Of a stretch of DNA of 64,000 nt, positions 53,601 to 64,000 are shown piece by piece. The notes under the pieces were generated by a model. It was not told the DNA's origin, ran no database searches, and saw only the letters and a program-made list of their open reading frames with translations. Both the position numbers and the translations under genes were made by a program. This DNA comes from Cyprinodon diabolis (taxonomy: Eukaryota > Chordata > Actinopteri > Cyprinodontiformes > Cyprinodontidae), in the NCBI GenBank assembly GCA_030533445.1, contig CM060072.1, positions 23,057,267-23,121,266 on the forward strand, in the 5' to 3' direction. Within the stretch, counting starts at the first letter, position 1. Each line of letters opens with the position of its first letter.

Positions 53601-56600
53601 ACTATCATCCGGTGAGTTTTTTTGCAGGACAACAGAAACAAAAGCCACTGTCACACCTTGACAATTTAGTCAGCGTATGCCTGGTGTACGAAATATCTGG
53701 CAAAGTGTGACAGGGCACTCAGTTCACAGAGTCTGTCTCAATGATAACAATCAGCACTGATCTATCAGAGGTCTACGTATTTCTGTGTTCTGTATTCCTC
53801 AGAACGTGTGATATGTTTTGTTAAGAAGAGAGTAAGCTGTGAATGCAATATGTTGACTTTAACTTAAACAAAGCAAACAATACCCTAAAAAAAATGAATA
53901 TACTTTTCAAATTATTCTTTCCACTGTCCAACAATATCCTCGGTTGAGGTCAGCATCCCATCAACATCACAGTAAACAGTTTTAGGGAAAGAATGCTTCC
54001 CATCCTGGAGGTGCTGGACCATTTGTCTGAATCACTTTGAGACAAATGGTTAGTCTCTTTCCATGGTCTCTTCAAACACCTCTCAGGCCAGAGATTTGCT
54101 TCTGCAAACACCTAGGCAGTGGCATGCTTGGCCTCACAGAACCAGTCTGCTGCCTCAGGAGTCCTTTAAGGCAACCAGGCTCAACTGGACTCCCTTCCTA
54201 CAGCTCCTTCCTAAGCTCCCTTAGTGTTGGTGTCCACCACTGGAATTGAGGGTTGCAGCCTTGACAGACACCACAGACCTTACAGCCTCAGCTATGACCT
54301 CCGCAACAATGGAGGCAGAGGACATGGTCCACTTTGACTCTATGACCTCAGCCAGCGTCCCTTAGAACTTGCTCGAATCCCACCTGCGGGACTCGAGCAG
54401 GTCCCTGACTGGGTATCCAACTCTCTAAAGGCTGATTTATACTTAAACTAGGTTGTCTGCATAGGTGTGGCATTGAACGCAAAGATGTCCCCGCCTCCTC
54501 CACAGACACTCTGCTGCACCTCTCCCAAATTGTAGTTACCCGCAGACAATGCCGCAGACAGGAGGCCGTCTTGTTTTGTTTGTATGACAGCAATTGCTGA
54601 AAACAACACGTGAAGTTGGACCAGCTAGAAGAGCGAAGTGCGCAAGAACACTGGGACCCTTTCCCACCTGAATCCTGACTCTTTTTCACCCTCATGTCCC
54701 TCCATTGTCGGAAAAACTTGCACACACTCCCTCACTGCCTCGGGTGTATCTAGACCAGGGGTGGGCAATTCCAGTTCCTGAGGGCCGCTATCCTGCAACT
54801 TTTAGATGTGTCTTCGTTTCAGCACACCTGAATCAAATAGTTAGATGATTGAGAGAACTCTGGAGGAAGTGACTGCATACTAAGGAGGTAACCAAGCCAT
54901 TTAATTCAGGTGTGTGGAGCAAGGATGGATCTAAAAGTTGCAGGATACCGGCCCCCAGGAACTGGAATTGCCCACCGCTGATCTAGACCCACAGCTAGTT
55001 CATGAATCTTTTGCGCCGTGGCGTGGAATAACAGAGCGCAGACCACGCTTCAAAATTGAGCATAAATTAAAAATGTCTGCGTCAAACTCACTGCGACACA
55101 CTGCTATGGGGAGTATAACCAGCCCTTAACAGGTGGTGACTGGTGGACAGCTCGACTGAACATGCAGCAGAAGGTCAGAGTATCTGGCCACAAAGTTGAT
55201 AATGTCTGTTCTAGGGTATCCTGGTGCCAAGTGCACTGATGGATACCCCTCTGAAAGCTTTGCCCCATTGATGTGAGATTCCACATCCTCAGAGTCAGTT
55301 TAAGCCTCATTGGACCAGGTCGCCGGGGCCTTCCCCTCTGTCTGCTGCCCAAGCGTATTTGCACTGGTCCGTCATGGTTCCAGCTGTAGGTGATGTTCCA
55401 TCTGGGGAATTGCCTTGCATTACTCCTTTGGGACTGACCCGATCTAGTCCCTAAAGGAAGAAACTGACTACTGGGTACTTGCCAAAGGTCCCTAAACTCA
55501 GGTCTGTCTAATGGCTAATGTTGCTTGCATCATGTGTTTCGAAGTTAAGTAGGTTTATGAAATGACCAGGAAAAAACGATTTTACTGTTTTCAGCTGTGT
55601 TTGTTTATAGGCACAGGTGTTAAGTGACCCAGGAGCTCATACATTTTAGAAGATTTAGGATTATAGATTAACAGTATTACTAAGGTCAGGAGACTAATCA
55701 GTAAAGGGTTGTGTTAAATAAGTGACAAATAGGCTTTGAAATAATACTCTTTGAAATAGTGCTCTTACACCTTGAACTCTTTCAGATTTTATCACATGAC
55801 CAAAGCCCTCAGTGAATTTTGTAATTTTCTGACTGGCCAGGACAGCTATTCTGAAGAGGAAGAAAACTGATACATGATGTTAAAGAGTTTGAGAAAAATA
55901 AAACAAAAATGTTCTTGCTATAAATTCTCTATTTGGTTTAGCTCTGGGCTTTGACTGGGTCAGCCTAAAACATTAGTAATCTAATCCATTTTGCTTAATA
56001 TTTGGGGCTTATTTTCCTGTTGCAGGATTAACCTTTGTTCCATTATCCAATTTTTGAAACCTTTGTCAGGTTTCATTGCCCCAGCTGTATGAAAAGATAT
56101 TTATAGGGTGATGTGGCATTGTTTTCCAGTGGGTGGTTTGCCCATGGTGATGTGCAATATTATTGTTGACAACTTTGGCAACATCCAATCAGTAGATAGA
56201 TTAAAAGTTATACCCCTTCTTATGATTGGCATCATGCAATCAGAAGAAGGGGGTAACTTTTAATCTTTTTATAAGAAAAAAAGAAAAAACTATTGATTTT
56301 TCTTCTGCTTCACGATTAGCAGTTTTGCTGCTGCTTTGTGTTGGACTAAAAGAGAACAATAAAGGTTGCAATTGTTATTTAACAAATTAAAGGCAGTATA
56401 TTGAGAGCTTTTCAAAGCTTGTGGTGTAGCTCAGGAGCATTAAATATATTATATAAAACAACAATGATGATAATAACCTTGACTCATAAAATAAATCCTC
56501 TATATTTGACACAGACAACAGATTGCAGCTCTTAGAAAATCTTTTTGTCGGTAAAGGGGTTTATTTAGAGAGCCAGTCTTTAAGTTTGAACTGAAATCTT

Positions 56601-58047
56601 GTGGCCTCTCTGGACACCAATGCTCTGCTTTGAAGATCAGTTCTGCCACTCCCCAGTAGTCAAATGTAAATTGTGAAAATTACTTAAATTAGAATAAATT
56701 TTTTGTATAATTTTTACACCCTTTGATCATAGAAATAAAGATTTTCAAAATTTTAGACTGGACACATTCAAAAAATATTTTTATTATTATAAATAACCAG
56801 AAGCAAAACAGAAACAGGACACTATTTATAATATTATGCATCTGATTCTTGTTAATCTTATATGAATTATGCTCACTGTCATATAAAAGTTAAATATGCT
56901 ACTAGGATGTTGGGTCTGATAAAGAACCCTTTCAACAAGTTTGTAAAGGTTTCTGAAAAAGAAAAACCCAAATACAATAAAAAGGATCTGTGTGTTTCCA
57001 GCTGATATGGGCAAATTTCCAGGTGACCTTCAACCACTGGAAAAAATACTCAGAGGTTCGAAAAGGTTCAGCGACCAGATGGCGATGATGAGAGCCAATA
57101 ACTGCAGGCCTCTTTTTTATAGTATTTACTTATTCAGGGCTGCCAACGTGTCAAATGCGATTTATACTGTATCTGTTTTTCTGGAATATAAAGTTTCTGA
57201 CATCACGCTGCTATTGTTCACTCATTTATGACACAGTCATCATAAAAAAAACTAATTCTCCCTCCTTGAAATTTGGGGAGTAATTTATGAGGACGCTGGA
57301 TGAAAACCATGAACAGATGAGTGAAAACCCAAAAACATGAGGCATTATCTATATATCATCCATGTTAACAGAAAGTAAAGCAAAGCCAGCTTTGTTGAAG
57401 CTCTTGTCTCAGAGTTACTTGGTAATTTAGGAAGTAAGGCCCTTCAAACTTACAGTTAAAGATATTTTAAATGCTTACAAAATCATGATCAGTCAAATTA
57501 ATCTGAAAATACAAATCTGACAGGGCAGGGCAGCGCAGAGATTTACTCCTTAACTGGCTCTGCAATTAAACTTTTGATTGTGATCTAACCGAGACATTAT
57601 GACCTTTTTTTCTCATTTAGTCAAAGTGGCATGGGTTGGGTGTCCATGATGGCACGTGTGGGAGCTATGGTAGCCCCAATGGTTCAGCTCACAGGGGACT
57701 ACATACCTTGGCTACCAGGTTTAATTTATGGAGGAGCTCCGATTCTCTCAGGAGTTGCTGCCATTTTTCTCCCAGAAACTCTGGGCACACAGCTGCCTGA
57801 CACAATACAGGATGTGGAGGACAGGTAAGTTAAAGCCTTCTGCATATTCAAAAACATGGTGTGACAAAGTTGAAAATTAAGAACAAGAAATGGTTGAGAC
57901 TGTAAACTCACAGTGTATTTAACTCTTGTTTTGTGTCCCCTGTTTGAATTCAGGGGTTCTGGAAAAATCTCCAAGGGTCAAATGTCAACAAAGGAAGCAA
58001 TCATCTTGCAGGACACTAAGTTGGATCTCCTAAAACAGGCTGCCTGA
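50613..58047 (+). CDS. slc22a6l: SLC22 organic anion transporter, OAT1/OAT3-like (10 coding exons, 558 aa)
   Basis: Plasma-membrane MFS carrier; mammalian relatives exchange organic anions for dicarboxylates in kidney tubules. Exons: 50613-50999, 51110-51213, 51339-51493, 51995-52163, 52275-52398, 52484-52599, 52673-52887, 53503-53611, 57621-57824, 57954-58047 (TGA 58045-58047). All introns are GT-AG and frames join to 558 residues. Seen in the protein: N-terminus [11 protein letters not shown] typical of OATs; TM1 at about 17-45; a large glycosylated extracellular loop with sequons at Asn55, Asn95 and Asn118 and several Cys; MFS signature DRYGRR at 163-168 after TM2; [11 protein letters not shown] and [11 protein letters not shown] with Lys388; [10 protein letters not shown] with Arg460; [16 protein letters not shown] near the end. 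Lys388 and Arg460 match the two basic residues tied to anion handling in OAT1 (Lys382 and Arg466). Similarity is shared between SLC22A6 and SLC22A8, so this may be a pro-orthologue; the symbol is tentative. Confidence 0.93.
53085..53200 (+). repeat. Dispersed teleost repeat in SLC22 intron 7
   Basis: An (ATTCA)n start followed by GTTTATTTATATAGCGCCAG, CACATGTCATCTCAAGGCAC and TTTACAGTTCAACCAGATCA. The same module, diverged, starts the nested repeat at about 59283. Confidence 0.7.
54429..55126. mobile_element. MITE with TAA target duplication, carrying a nested hAT MITE
   Basis: Left end AGGCTGATTTATACT and reverse complement of the right end AGGGCTGGTTATACT are imperfect inverted repeats. 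Both ends are flanked by TAA (54426-54428 and 55127-55129), a 3-bp target as in PIF/Harbinger elements. The hAT MITE at 54756-54980 lies inside it. No transposase. Confidence 0.65.
54756..54980. mobile_element. hAT MITE with perfect 8-bp target duplication
   Basis: The left end CAGGGGTGGGCAATTCCAGT pairs with the right end ACTGGAATTGCCCACCGCTG, as inverted repeats with one mismatch in 20. It is bounded by identical ATCTAGAC (54748-54755 and 54981-54988). The 225-bp interior is non-coding. A related relic is at 45234-45409. Confidence 0.92.
56198..56266. repeat. Imperfect inverted repeat (hairpin) in SLC22 intron 8
   Basis: The left arm 56198-56228 (AGATTAAAAGTTATACCCCT, continuing to GATTG) and the right arm 56237-56266 (CAATCAGAAGAAGGGGGTAA, continuing to TAATCT) are complementary apart from a few mismatches and one bulge. 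The loop is 8 bases. It lies in sense within the intron. Confidence 0.85.
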
Positions 58048-58092
58048 ATTCCTCTGCATGCAAATCTTATACAGAAAATGTGCTGAAACTTT

Positions 58093-58098
58093 AATAAA
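58093..58098 (+). terminator. SLC22 polyadenylation signal
   Basis: AATAAA 45 bases after the TGA, followed by a GT-rich stretch (GTTTGTACTGTTTGCTTTG). It implies a very short 3' UTR of about 70 bases. Confidence 0.75.
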
Positions 58099-58099
58099 A

Positions 58100-58745
58100 G
58101 AAAAGTTTGTACTGTTTGCTTTGTTCCCACCTGTACCGTATTTTTGATTTTCACAGATATTTTTGTGTTATTTTTAGCTTGGAAAAAAGAAGCAATTTTA
58201 TCCTTAAAAAGGTCAACAAAATAATCTGTAGGCAGCAGAAAATCAGACTTGCAGTTTAAATGTTGGTAAAACAGTAGCTGGATAAATTCCAGGCTTGTTT
58301 TTAGCAATCATGTTTTAAAACCTGCATTTCTCTTCAGAATGAATTATTTATTCCAAGTTTAAACATGATGACTGTGCTTTCATTGGTGCTTTTATAAATG
58401 TATATTACTTGGAATACATCACCTTGAATGTTTTATTAAAATTAACACATATTCCCCTTCTGGGTTTGGTCTTATAGTTCTTTGGATCTGATATTAGTGC
58501 TAAACAAAGTATTTATTTAATCACAATAAATGTGGTGAAAAGAATTAAAGTCCTAGAAAAATATGTGGAATTCTCTTTTAAGGACATTTAAAAGATAAAC
58601 ATCTCTTTATTACTTCTTAGCGCTACGTTCTAAGTTTCTTTTGTATGGCATTTTTGTATGTGCAGTCAGTGATGCATGGGGTAAGTCACATGACAGGCCT
58701 ATTGTGCAATTTGCTTTTGACCACACATGTAAGCTAAGTTCCTGG

Positions 58746-58807
<62 letters not shown>

Positions 58808-59188
58808 CTGAAACCTGGACTTTTGGTGTTGTAATTAGTTGTAGTTATACTGGTGTTGGTCGATTGCTACATAGGTGTAGGCTCTGAGAGGCAAATTTCC
58901 ATAAAGGGTTATTAAGTACATTCAAAATAAGGTGCATAACCAGTAATACTCCTATCAGCAGATCTGTCCTCCAGACTGTTTTTTTTTACAGGTCCCTTAA
59001 CTTATGGGACTCTTGTGACCTCTGCCTGTCTTGCTTAATTGGTCCTCTACTCTTTCCAGTTTGCCATGTCCTTTTAAGATATTCAAATATCAAGATATTG
59101 TCTTTTATTACCAATCCCTGTCTGTCACTTTTCCCTTGAATGTCTACTGAAACCCCTTCTTAAAGTGTCATTTGTTGTAATCTTAACC
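58100..59188. other. Intergenic with (TA)27 microsatellite at 58749-58802
   Basis: No gene seen. The TA tract is perfect over about 54 bases. Confidence 0.5.
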
Positions 59189-59190
59189 TA

Positions 59191-61512
59191 CACCCATGGA
59201 CATAATTTTTGGTACCCCTTGTTTAAAGAAATAACAACCCAAAATGGTCACAGAAATAAATTGAATCTGATCAAAGTTTTAATTCAGTTCAGTTCCGTTT
59301 ATTTATATGGTGCCAATTCATAACATAAGTGATCTTAAGGCACTTTACAGAGACTAGTTAATTGCATCCAGTCATTGACTTGCAAGACATGCTTCTCCTG
59401 AAGGAGCTTGCAGTGATGATTTTTGCTTGCATTTTGTCATTAACTCTTCAGCAATCCCTTACACCCAGCATGCATGTAGCAATAATGGAGAGGAGAACTC
59501 CCTTTTAACAGGTAGAAACTGTCAGCAGAACCAGGCTCAGTGTGAGTGGCGATCTGCTGAGGTCAACTTGGGTTCAAGGAGACAGAAGCAGACATACAGA
59601 AAGAAGCAGATACAAAAGGCAACTGTCAACCAGCTCTACAAGCAGCCCCGTCCTGGCAACACACCGCCATTCAGAGGAGCTTCAAGCCAAATATCCTACT
59701 CTCATTAAAAGAAACTGGACTGCAATGGAAAAAGGCCAGTCTCCAACATCTCTATACAAAGATGTTGATGGCAGTAGCACAATCCAGGATTGAGTCACAG
59801 CCGAACAGGGCAGACCAGATGAAGCTACTGTGATGAGGAACAAGCAGAGAGAGCATAATATTTTGAGTGGAACTTGACAAATACTGCAGAATAGGAGAAT
59901 ACGTAGAATGAAGTAGAATGAGGAAAAGTGGCACCTATGTGATCCAGCAGCCTAAACATATAGCAGCACAAGTACAAACAATAGCTCAGGATAGTTAACT
60001 GTTTTGAAAGAGGTATAAGAAAAGTAGAGCCAATGAGAAATGTCTGTCCATACTTAAATTGTAGGGAATTTAAGATAGGAGAAATACAGTATGATCTGTT
60101 TTTATTTTTTACAAGAACTCTGGCTGCACCATTTTGAATTAGTTGAAGGCTTTTATTCTAACTACAGTTTTTGGACTTTGTGATAGTAAAGAATTGCAAT
60201 AGCCCAGCCTTAAAGTAAGAAATGCATGGACCAGTTTCTCAGCAGATATTTCTAATTTTTGCGATATTTGGAGATAAAAGAAGGATATTTCTAGAAACGT
60301 ATTTGATGGGGGATTTAAATGACAGGTAGTGAACCAAAATATCACCAATGAAGAAACATTCAAAGAAAATTAACTAATTAAAGTCAGACATTGTTTTTTT
60401 AACCATATTAAAAAAAAAAAAAAAAAAAGATTTAAAAAAAGACTAGCAGTTCTTGTCTTTTTTTTAGCTCTGTGTTTTGGGTCATTATCCTTTTGAAGAC
60501 CCATGACCAAGGACTGACTCAATGCCTTCTGACACTGGACATTTCACTCTAAATTCCTTTCATTGTCTTGAGATTTTATTGTACCCTGCAGAGATAAAAG
60601 AAACCTTGCTCCAGATGAATAAAAGGAGCCCCAGATCATAAGACAACCTCCTTGATATTTCACACTGGAGACAGTGTTCTTCCCTTGACATACTTCATTT
60701 TTTCCATCTGTGAACAGATAACTGGTGCACCTTGGCATAAAGTTCAATTATCGTCTCATCTCTCCACAGGATATTCTATCAGAGGCATTGTGTTTTGTCA
60801 ACATGCAGTTTGACGGTTCTCTGTCTGGCTGTTTTGTGACTTGTCTACAACAATTCTGTCCTTTGTCGTCTCCCATTAAGTCCAGTTTGGCTCATATAAA
60901 AATGGACAGTGCAATGATCCTTGAGCTTGAAGTTCACCTTTAATCTGTTTAGAGGTCTTTCTGGGCTCTTTTGTTACCATTTATATTATCCTTTATTTGT
61001 CATTAATTCCACACATTTGGCCACATCCAGGGATGTTGGTTAAGTCCCATGGATCTGAATAATCACTCCAACGGGTCACAGGAACATCAAGCTGCATGGA
61101 CATGGTCTAATAGCCTTTACCTTTAACATACTTGCCTGTGATTTTCTGTCTAATCTCCTGAGACAGCTCTTTCTTTGGCTTCCTCTGGTCCATGTTGAGT
61201 TGTCCATAGTTAGTCCTATTGTAGACACCTGTGATGCCACTTGATTGGACACAGCTTGTCTCTTTAGAAACAGTATTTTTAGCTTTTTCTAGGGGTCCCA
61301 TTATTTTTGTCCAGTACTGTTTCACAAGTTTATTTTTTAAATAATTCTGCTGAAGCATGGTTGAAAATCAAAGTCTGACTTTTATTTGTTTAATTTCTTT
61401 GAATTCTAGCATACTTTTTACTATGACTTTTGTCCAATGGATGTTATTTCTGTCACCATTGCAGGGTTTGCTTTCATTAATCAAGGGGTACCAAATATAT
61501 TGTCCAATTGTG
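59191..61512 (-). mobile_element. Tc1/mariner-like element, inactive and split by another repeat
   Basis: The left end CACCCATGGACATAATTTTT followed by GGTACCCCTTG, and the reverse complement of the right end CACAATTGGACAATATATTT followed by GGTACCCCTTG, are inverted termini matching about 25 of 31. Both are flanked by TA (59189-59190 and 61513-61514), the Tc1 target. On the minus strand a transposase start is visible at 61193 (MDQRKPKKELSQEIRQKI), and a later piece includes VCQGKNTVSSVKYQGG and LMIWGSF, in different frames with stops between. The reading frame is broken. Removing the nested repeat leaves about 1.2-1.3 kb, the usual Tc1 length. Confidence 0.85.
59280..60375 (+). repeat. Dispersed teleost repeat nested in the Tc1-like element
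   Basis: Begins CAGTTCAGTTCCGTTTATTT and shares its start with 53085. It continues with AACTCCCTTTTAACAGGTAG, GCAGAACCAGGCTCAGTGTG and later AGAATTGCAATAGCCCAGCC, in the order of a well-known high-copy teleost repeat. Boundaries are approximate, inferred from where Tc1-like sequence stops and resumes. The two overlapping open frames at 59427-59793 do not resemble a known protein. Confidence 0.6.
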
Positions 61513-61514
61513 TA

Positions 61515-64000
61515 ATACAAATATAGTTGTTTTATACATCTGTAGGAAGTTGGTAAAGCACTATTTTGTAAAACTTAACTGATAAAAATGAATAGAATTC
61601 ATCCTATTTATTCAAATTTTCCAACCATATATTATTTCTCTTTGATTCATTATAATGCTCTATTTGGTGTTGGTCACATGACTCGACCCTTCACTTTTTT
61701 TGGAAGTGTGGTTAAAATAGCTTTTTATATATATTTTTGTATTTCCTTTATTATTCTTTGACATTGACATCATATGTTTCTGGTTTGTTGTTTCATGTGT
61801 TTTCTATGGATGGTTGCCTACATGTTTACTCTTTCACTTTAATTACAGCTGTAAGCATGATGATATAAATTTTGGAAATAATTTTAAATGAGTGATTTAT
61901 GCCATCAAGTCGAGGCATATCTCTAAATTGATTATTTGCATTTCACTTATATCTTGATTTGAATCAACATCAATGGCTATTTGTAAAAAGAGAAAAATAT
62001 AATGATAATCCAAAATAAATAAGCATCAATGCAGAACTTCACCATGCATAAGTTTTAAATATGAAAAATAATTTAATCCTTGGCACGAATCTGCTTTTCC
62101 TTCTTTGTTTTGTCTCCATCTAGTGGAAAAGCTATGGTAGTGCATAAAAAAACAGCACAGTCTGCATACTGTAAGATAGGCTAGAGAGATTAATTTTGCT
62201 TAGTTAGGTAGGAGAATTATAGCCTACATTATTTTTTTCCCTAATCACTCCAGGATTGTTTTTATTAACTATTTATAAGGTAAATTTATGTGTTTATGCT
62301 TTATTAAACCGCCCGAGGAAACATTCTTTAACTTTTTAACCAAAATTAACAGTATTTGGCTCTTTCTTTTCTGTATTATAGGCAATATCCTTTTTGCTAT
62401 AATTTATAAACCCCCAAACACCATATTAAACACATTTCCTTTCACCTTGAGAGTTTATGGGTTCACTCCTGAGAGGAGCAACAACATGCCAGAAGAGAGT
62501 TCACTCTTCGGGCCGAAATCCAAAAGGAAAGAAAAATGTTCTCCAGAAATAACTGCAACATAAAATGATATGAATAAAGATTTATTTCCCATATGAACAG
62601 GTGGATTTATTTTTCATTTTATTTTACAATCTATGACAGTCTCGCATTTTTTACCTGCTTATTTTTTCTAACATATTTTAGGAATGACATGAGAGGGAAG
62701 TAAGAATTGTTTTTATTGCTGAATGTTAAATGAAATACACTTTCACTGACTTGAAAATAATTGACTGCTTCTTAATTTTTTTCTTCCTTATTTTTTTAAG
62801 TATCCATGCACCCATCTAACCTTGACCACAAGGACATGCAGAGGAGAGGTGTTCAAACATTTCAAGCGAGGGGTGGGGTCAGATTTGTGGGGGGATTAAT
62901 CAAATAAAAAAAAGAGGAGTCTGGCAGGACATGCCTGGTACCATATCAGTTGGAAAGGGAGGGGAGAGGGGGGTTATCACATTTAAACTAGAGGTGTGGA
63001 ATCATCTCTCACCCCATTCAGACATACAAAATAAGACCCAGAAGTGGAAAACCAGTGGAAAACCTGATGAAATATCTGGAAGCTGTGAAAAAGACGTGGT
63101 CAAATTGTTCTCTACAACAAAACCTCTGTGCATTTATTATAATTTGCAGATCAATCCTGTTGGAACATTTTGCACTCAGTTGTTCTTTTAAAACTGATTA
63201 AAAGGAGCAGACTAAGTATGTTTTAAGATTATTAACTGTTGCTTTCTATCACATCCCTTTAAAGTAAAGATGCACCAATTTGAAATTTGTAGTTTTTTTT
63301 TATTAACTCTTGTCGAATAATTAAAGAGGAAACCATTTTAAAATCTACTGAAAATGGTAAAAAACTAAATGAGCCATAGAAAACAGATTGTATTTATTTG
63401 TATACTTTTCTTAAAACTGGGTTAATATTGTGTTAGGGTGACATTTTAGTTTTGATACAGCCTGACTGGCGGGACATGGTGTCCGGGGCCTTGCTGCCAT
63501 CAAAGGCGCTGCTCTTTATAGATCTACTTGGAAGATTAAAATGAACAACATTCCAGACATTATGTTTAGATGCAATTGGGTGCAAATACTCCTACACTGG
63601 GTCAGAGGTGAGCTAATGAATGACGTTTTGCTCTCTGACAAGAGCAAGATCAATATGAGCCTACATGTCTGAGTCTCCATAGGCAGTAACACTGGGAAAT
63701 CAGAAAGATTTATCTTTAGGTTCATTAACAGAGGACTGTGTATGTGAGCTAAATGTAATAAAATCCCTATTTTGGCAACGCAAAATACCCCAAAGTACCC
63801 TGTACAAACTGAAGTCCTGTAGCTGGCTGCTCCTTTATGTGAAAAAAAAGGAAGTAGGGAGCTGTTTAATATTATATTTTCACATCTATTGGCTCCTTGC
63901 TTTTCATATCTTCTAACTGATGATTAACATTTTTTAACTCTACCACCTTTCAGAAAACATTTCAAGATAGGATTTTAAGAGTTATTTATCACATCTTTGT
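61515..64000. other. Intergenic, no gene seen
   Basis: AT-rich DNA with chance open frames (such as 62288-62563) that show no recognisable features. No named repeat. Confidence 0.4.

Larger units (their letters stand above)
53930..55460 (-). mobile_element. LINE-like sequence in SLC22 intron 8, interrupted
   Basis: Two blocks, about 53930-54425 and 55130-55460, resemble parts of a dispersed teleost non-LTR retroelement in antisense, for example ACAGAACCAGTCTGCTGCCT and GGAGGCAGAGGACATGGTCC in the first and GGTGCCAAGTGCACTGATGG in the second. No intact frame is seen. The blocks are separated by the MITE at 54429-55126. The class is a by-eye judgement. Confidence 0.45.

Noticed and set aside
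54348..54725. 125-codon minus-strand frame
   Set aside because: Spans the junction between LINE-like sequence and a MITE; no recognisable domain.
59427..59793. Two overlapping open frames of 83-93 codons
   Set aside because: They lie wholly inside a dispersed repeat and show no protein motif.
62288..62563. 91-codon frame with a hydrophobic segment and basic tail
   Set aside because: No supporting splice sites, no recognised family, and composition typical of AT-rich intergenic DNA.

Overview
The window is nuclear DNA from a ray-finned fish, most likely a percomorph teleost. It has vertebrate-type genes with many short introns, AT-rich non-coding sequence, very long tetranucleotide microsatellites, and teleost-style repeats: tRNA-derived SINEs, Tc1/mariner, hAT, Penelope and L2-like elements. 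The species assignment is inferred from the kinds of repeats and from protein similarity; no database search was run. Two complete protein-coding genes are present, both on the + strand. Gene 1 (coding 24781-39334) is muscle-type glycogen phosphorylase, pygm: 20 coding exons that splice in frame to 842 amino acids, the exact length of mammalian PYGM. The N-terminal phospho-serine, the AMP-site residues, the 280s loop and the PLP lysine are all at their canonical positions. Gene 2 (coding 50613-58047) is an SLC22-family organic anion transporter of the OAT1/OAT3 type: 10 coding exons, 558 amino acids, probably with a non-coding first exon ending at 50436. I found no convincing third gene; nearly all other open reading frames are chance frames, microsatellite read-through or transposon debris. 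Layout: 1-24.6 kb is gene-free upstream DNA full of transposon fossils (Penelope GIY-YIG piece, L2-like LINE 3' end, a hAT element with a BED-finger ORF and a perfect 8-bp target duplication, SINE copies, fold-back and TTAA-flanked MITEs, and two LTR-like repeats in opposite orientation). 24.8-39.7 kb is pygm, whose introns hold a (TA)n tract, a hAT-like MITE and a 147-unit perfect (ATCT)n array just inside intron 18. 39.7-50.4 kb is intergenic (L2 relic, MITE relic, 62-unit (GATA)n beside a SINE head). 50.4-58.1 kb is the transporter, whose 4-kb intron 8 contains a readable three-level transposon nest. 58.1-64 kb is intergenic and holds a Tc1-like element split by another repeat. The two genes do not form a pathway: one releases glucose-1-phosphate from glycogen in muscle, the other carries organic anions at the plasma membrane. 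Their proximity does echo human 11q13, where PYGM lies near SLC22A11/SLC22A12. I did not see a novel multi-gene system; the points most worth checking concern repeat architecture, splice-site detail and synteny.
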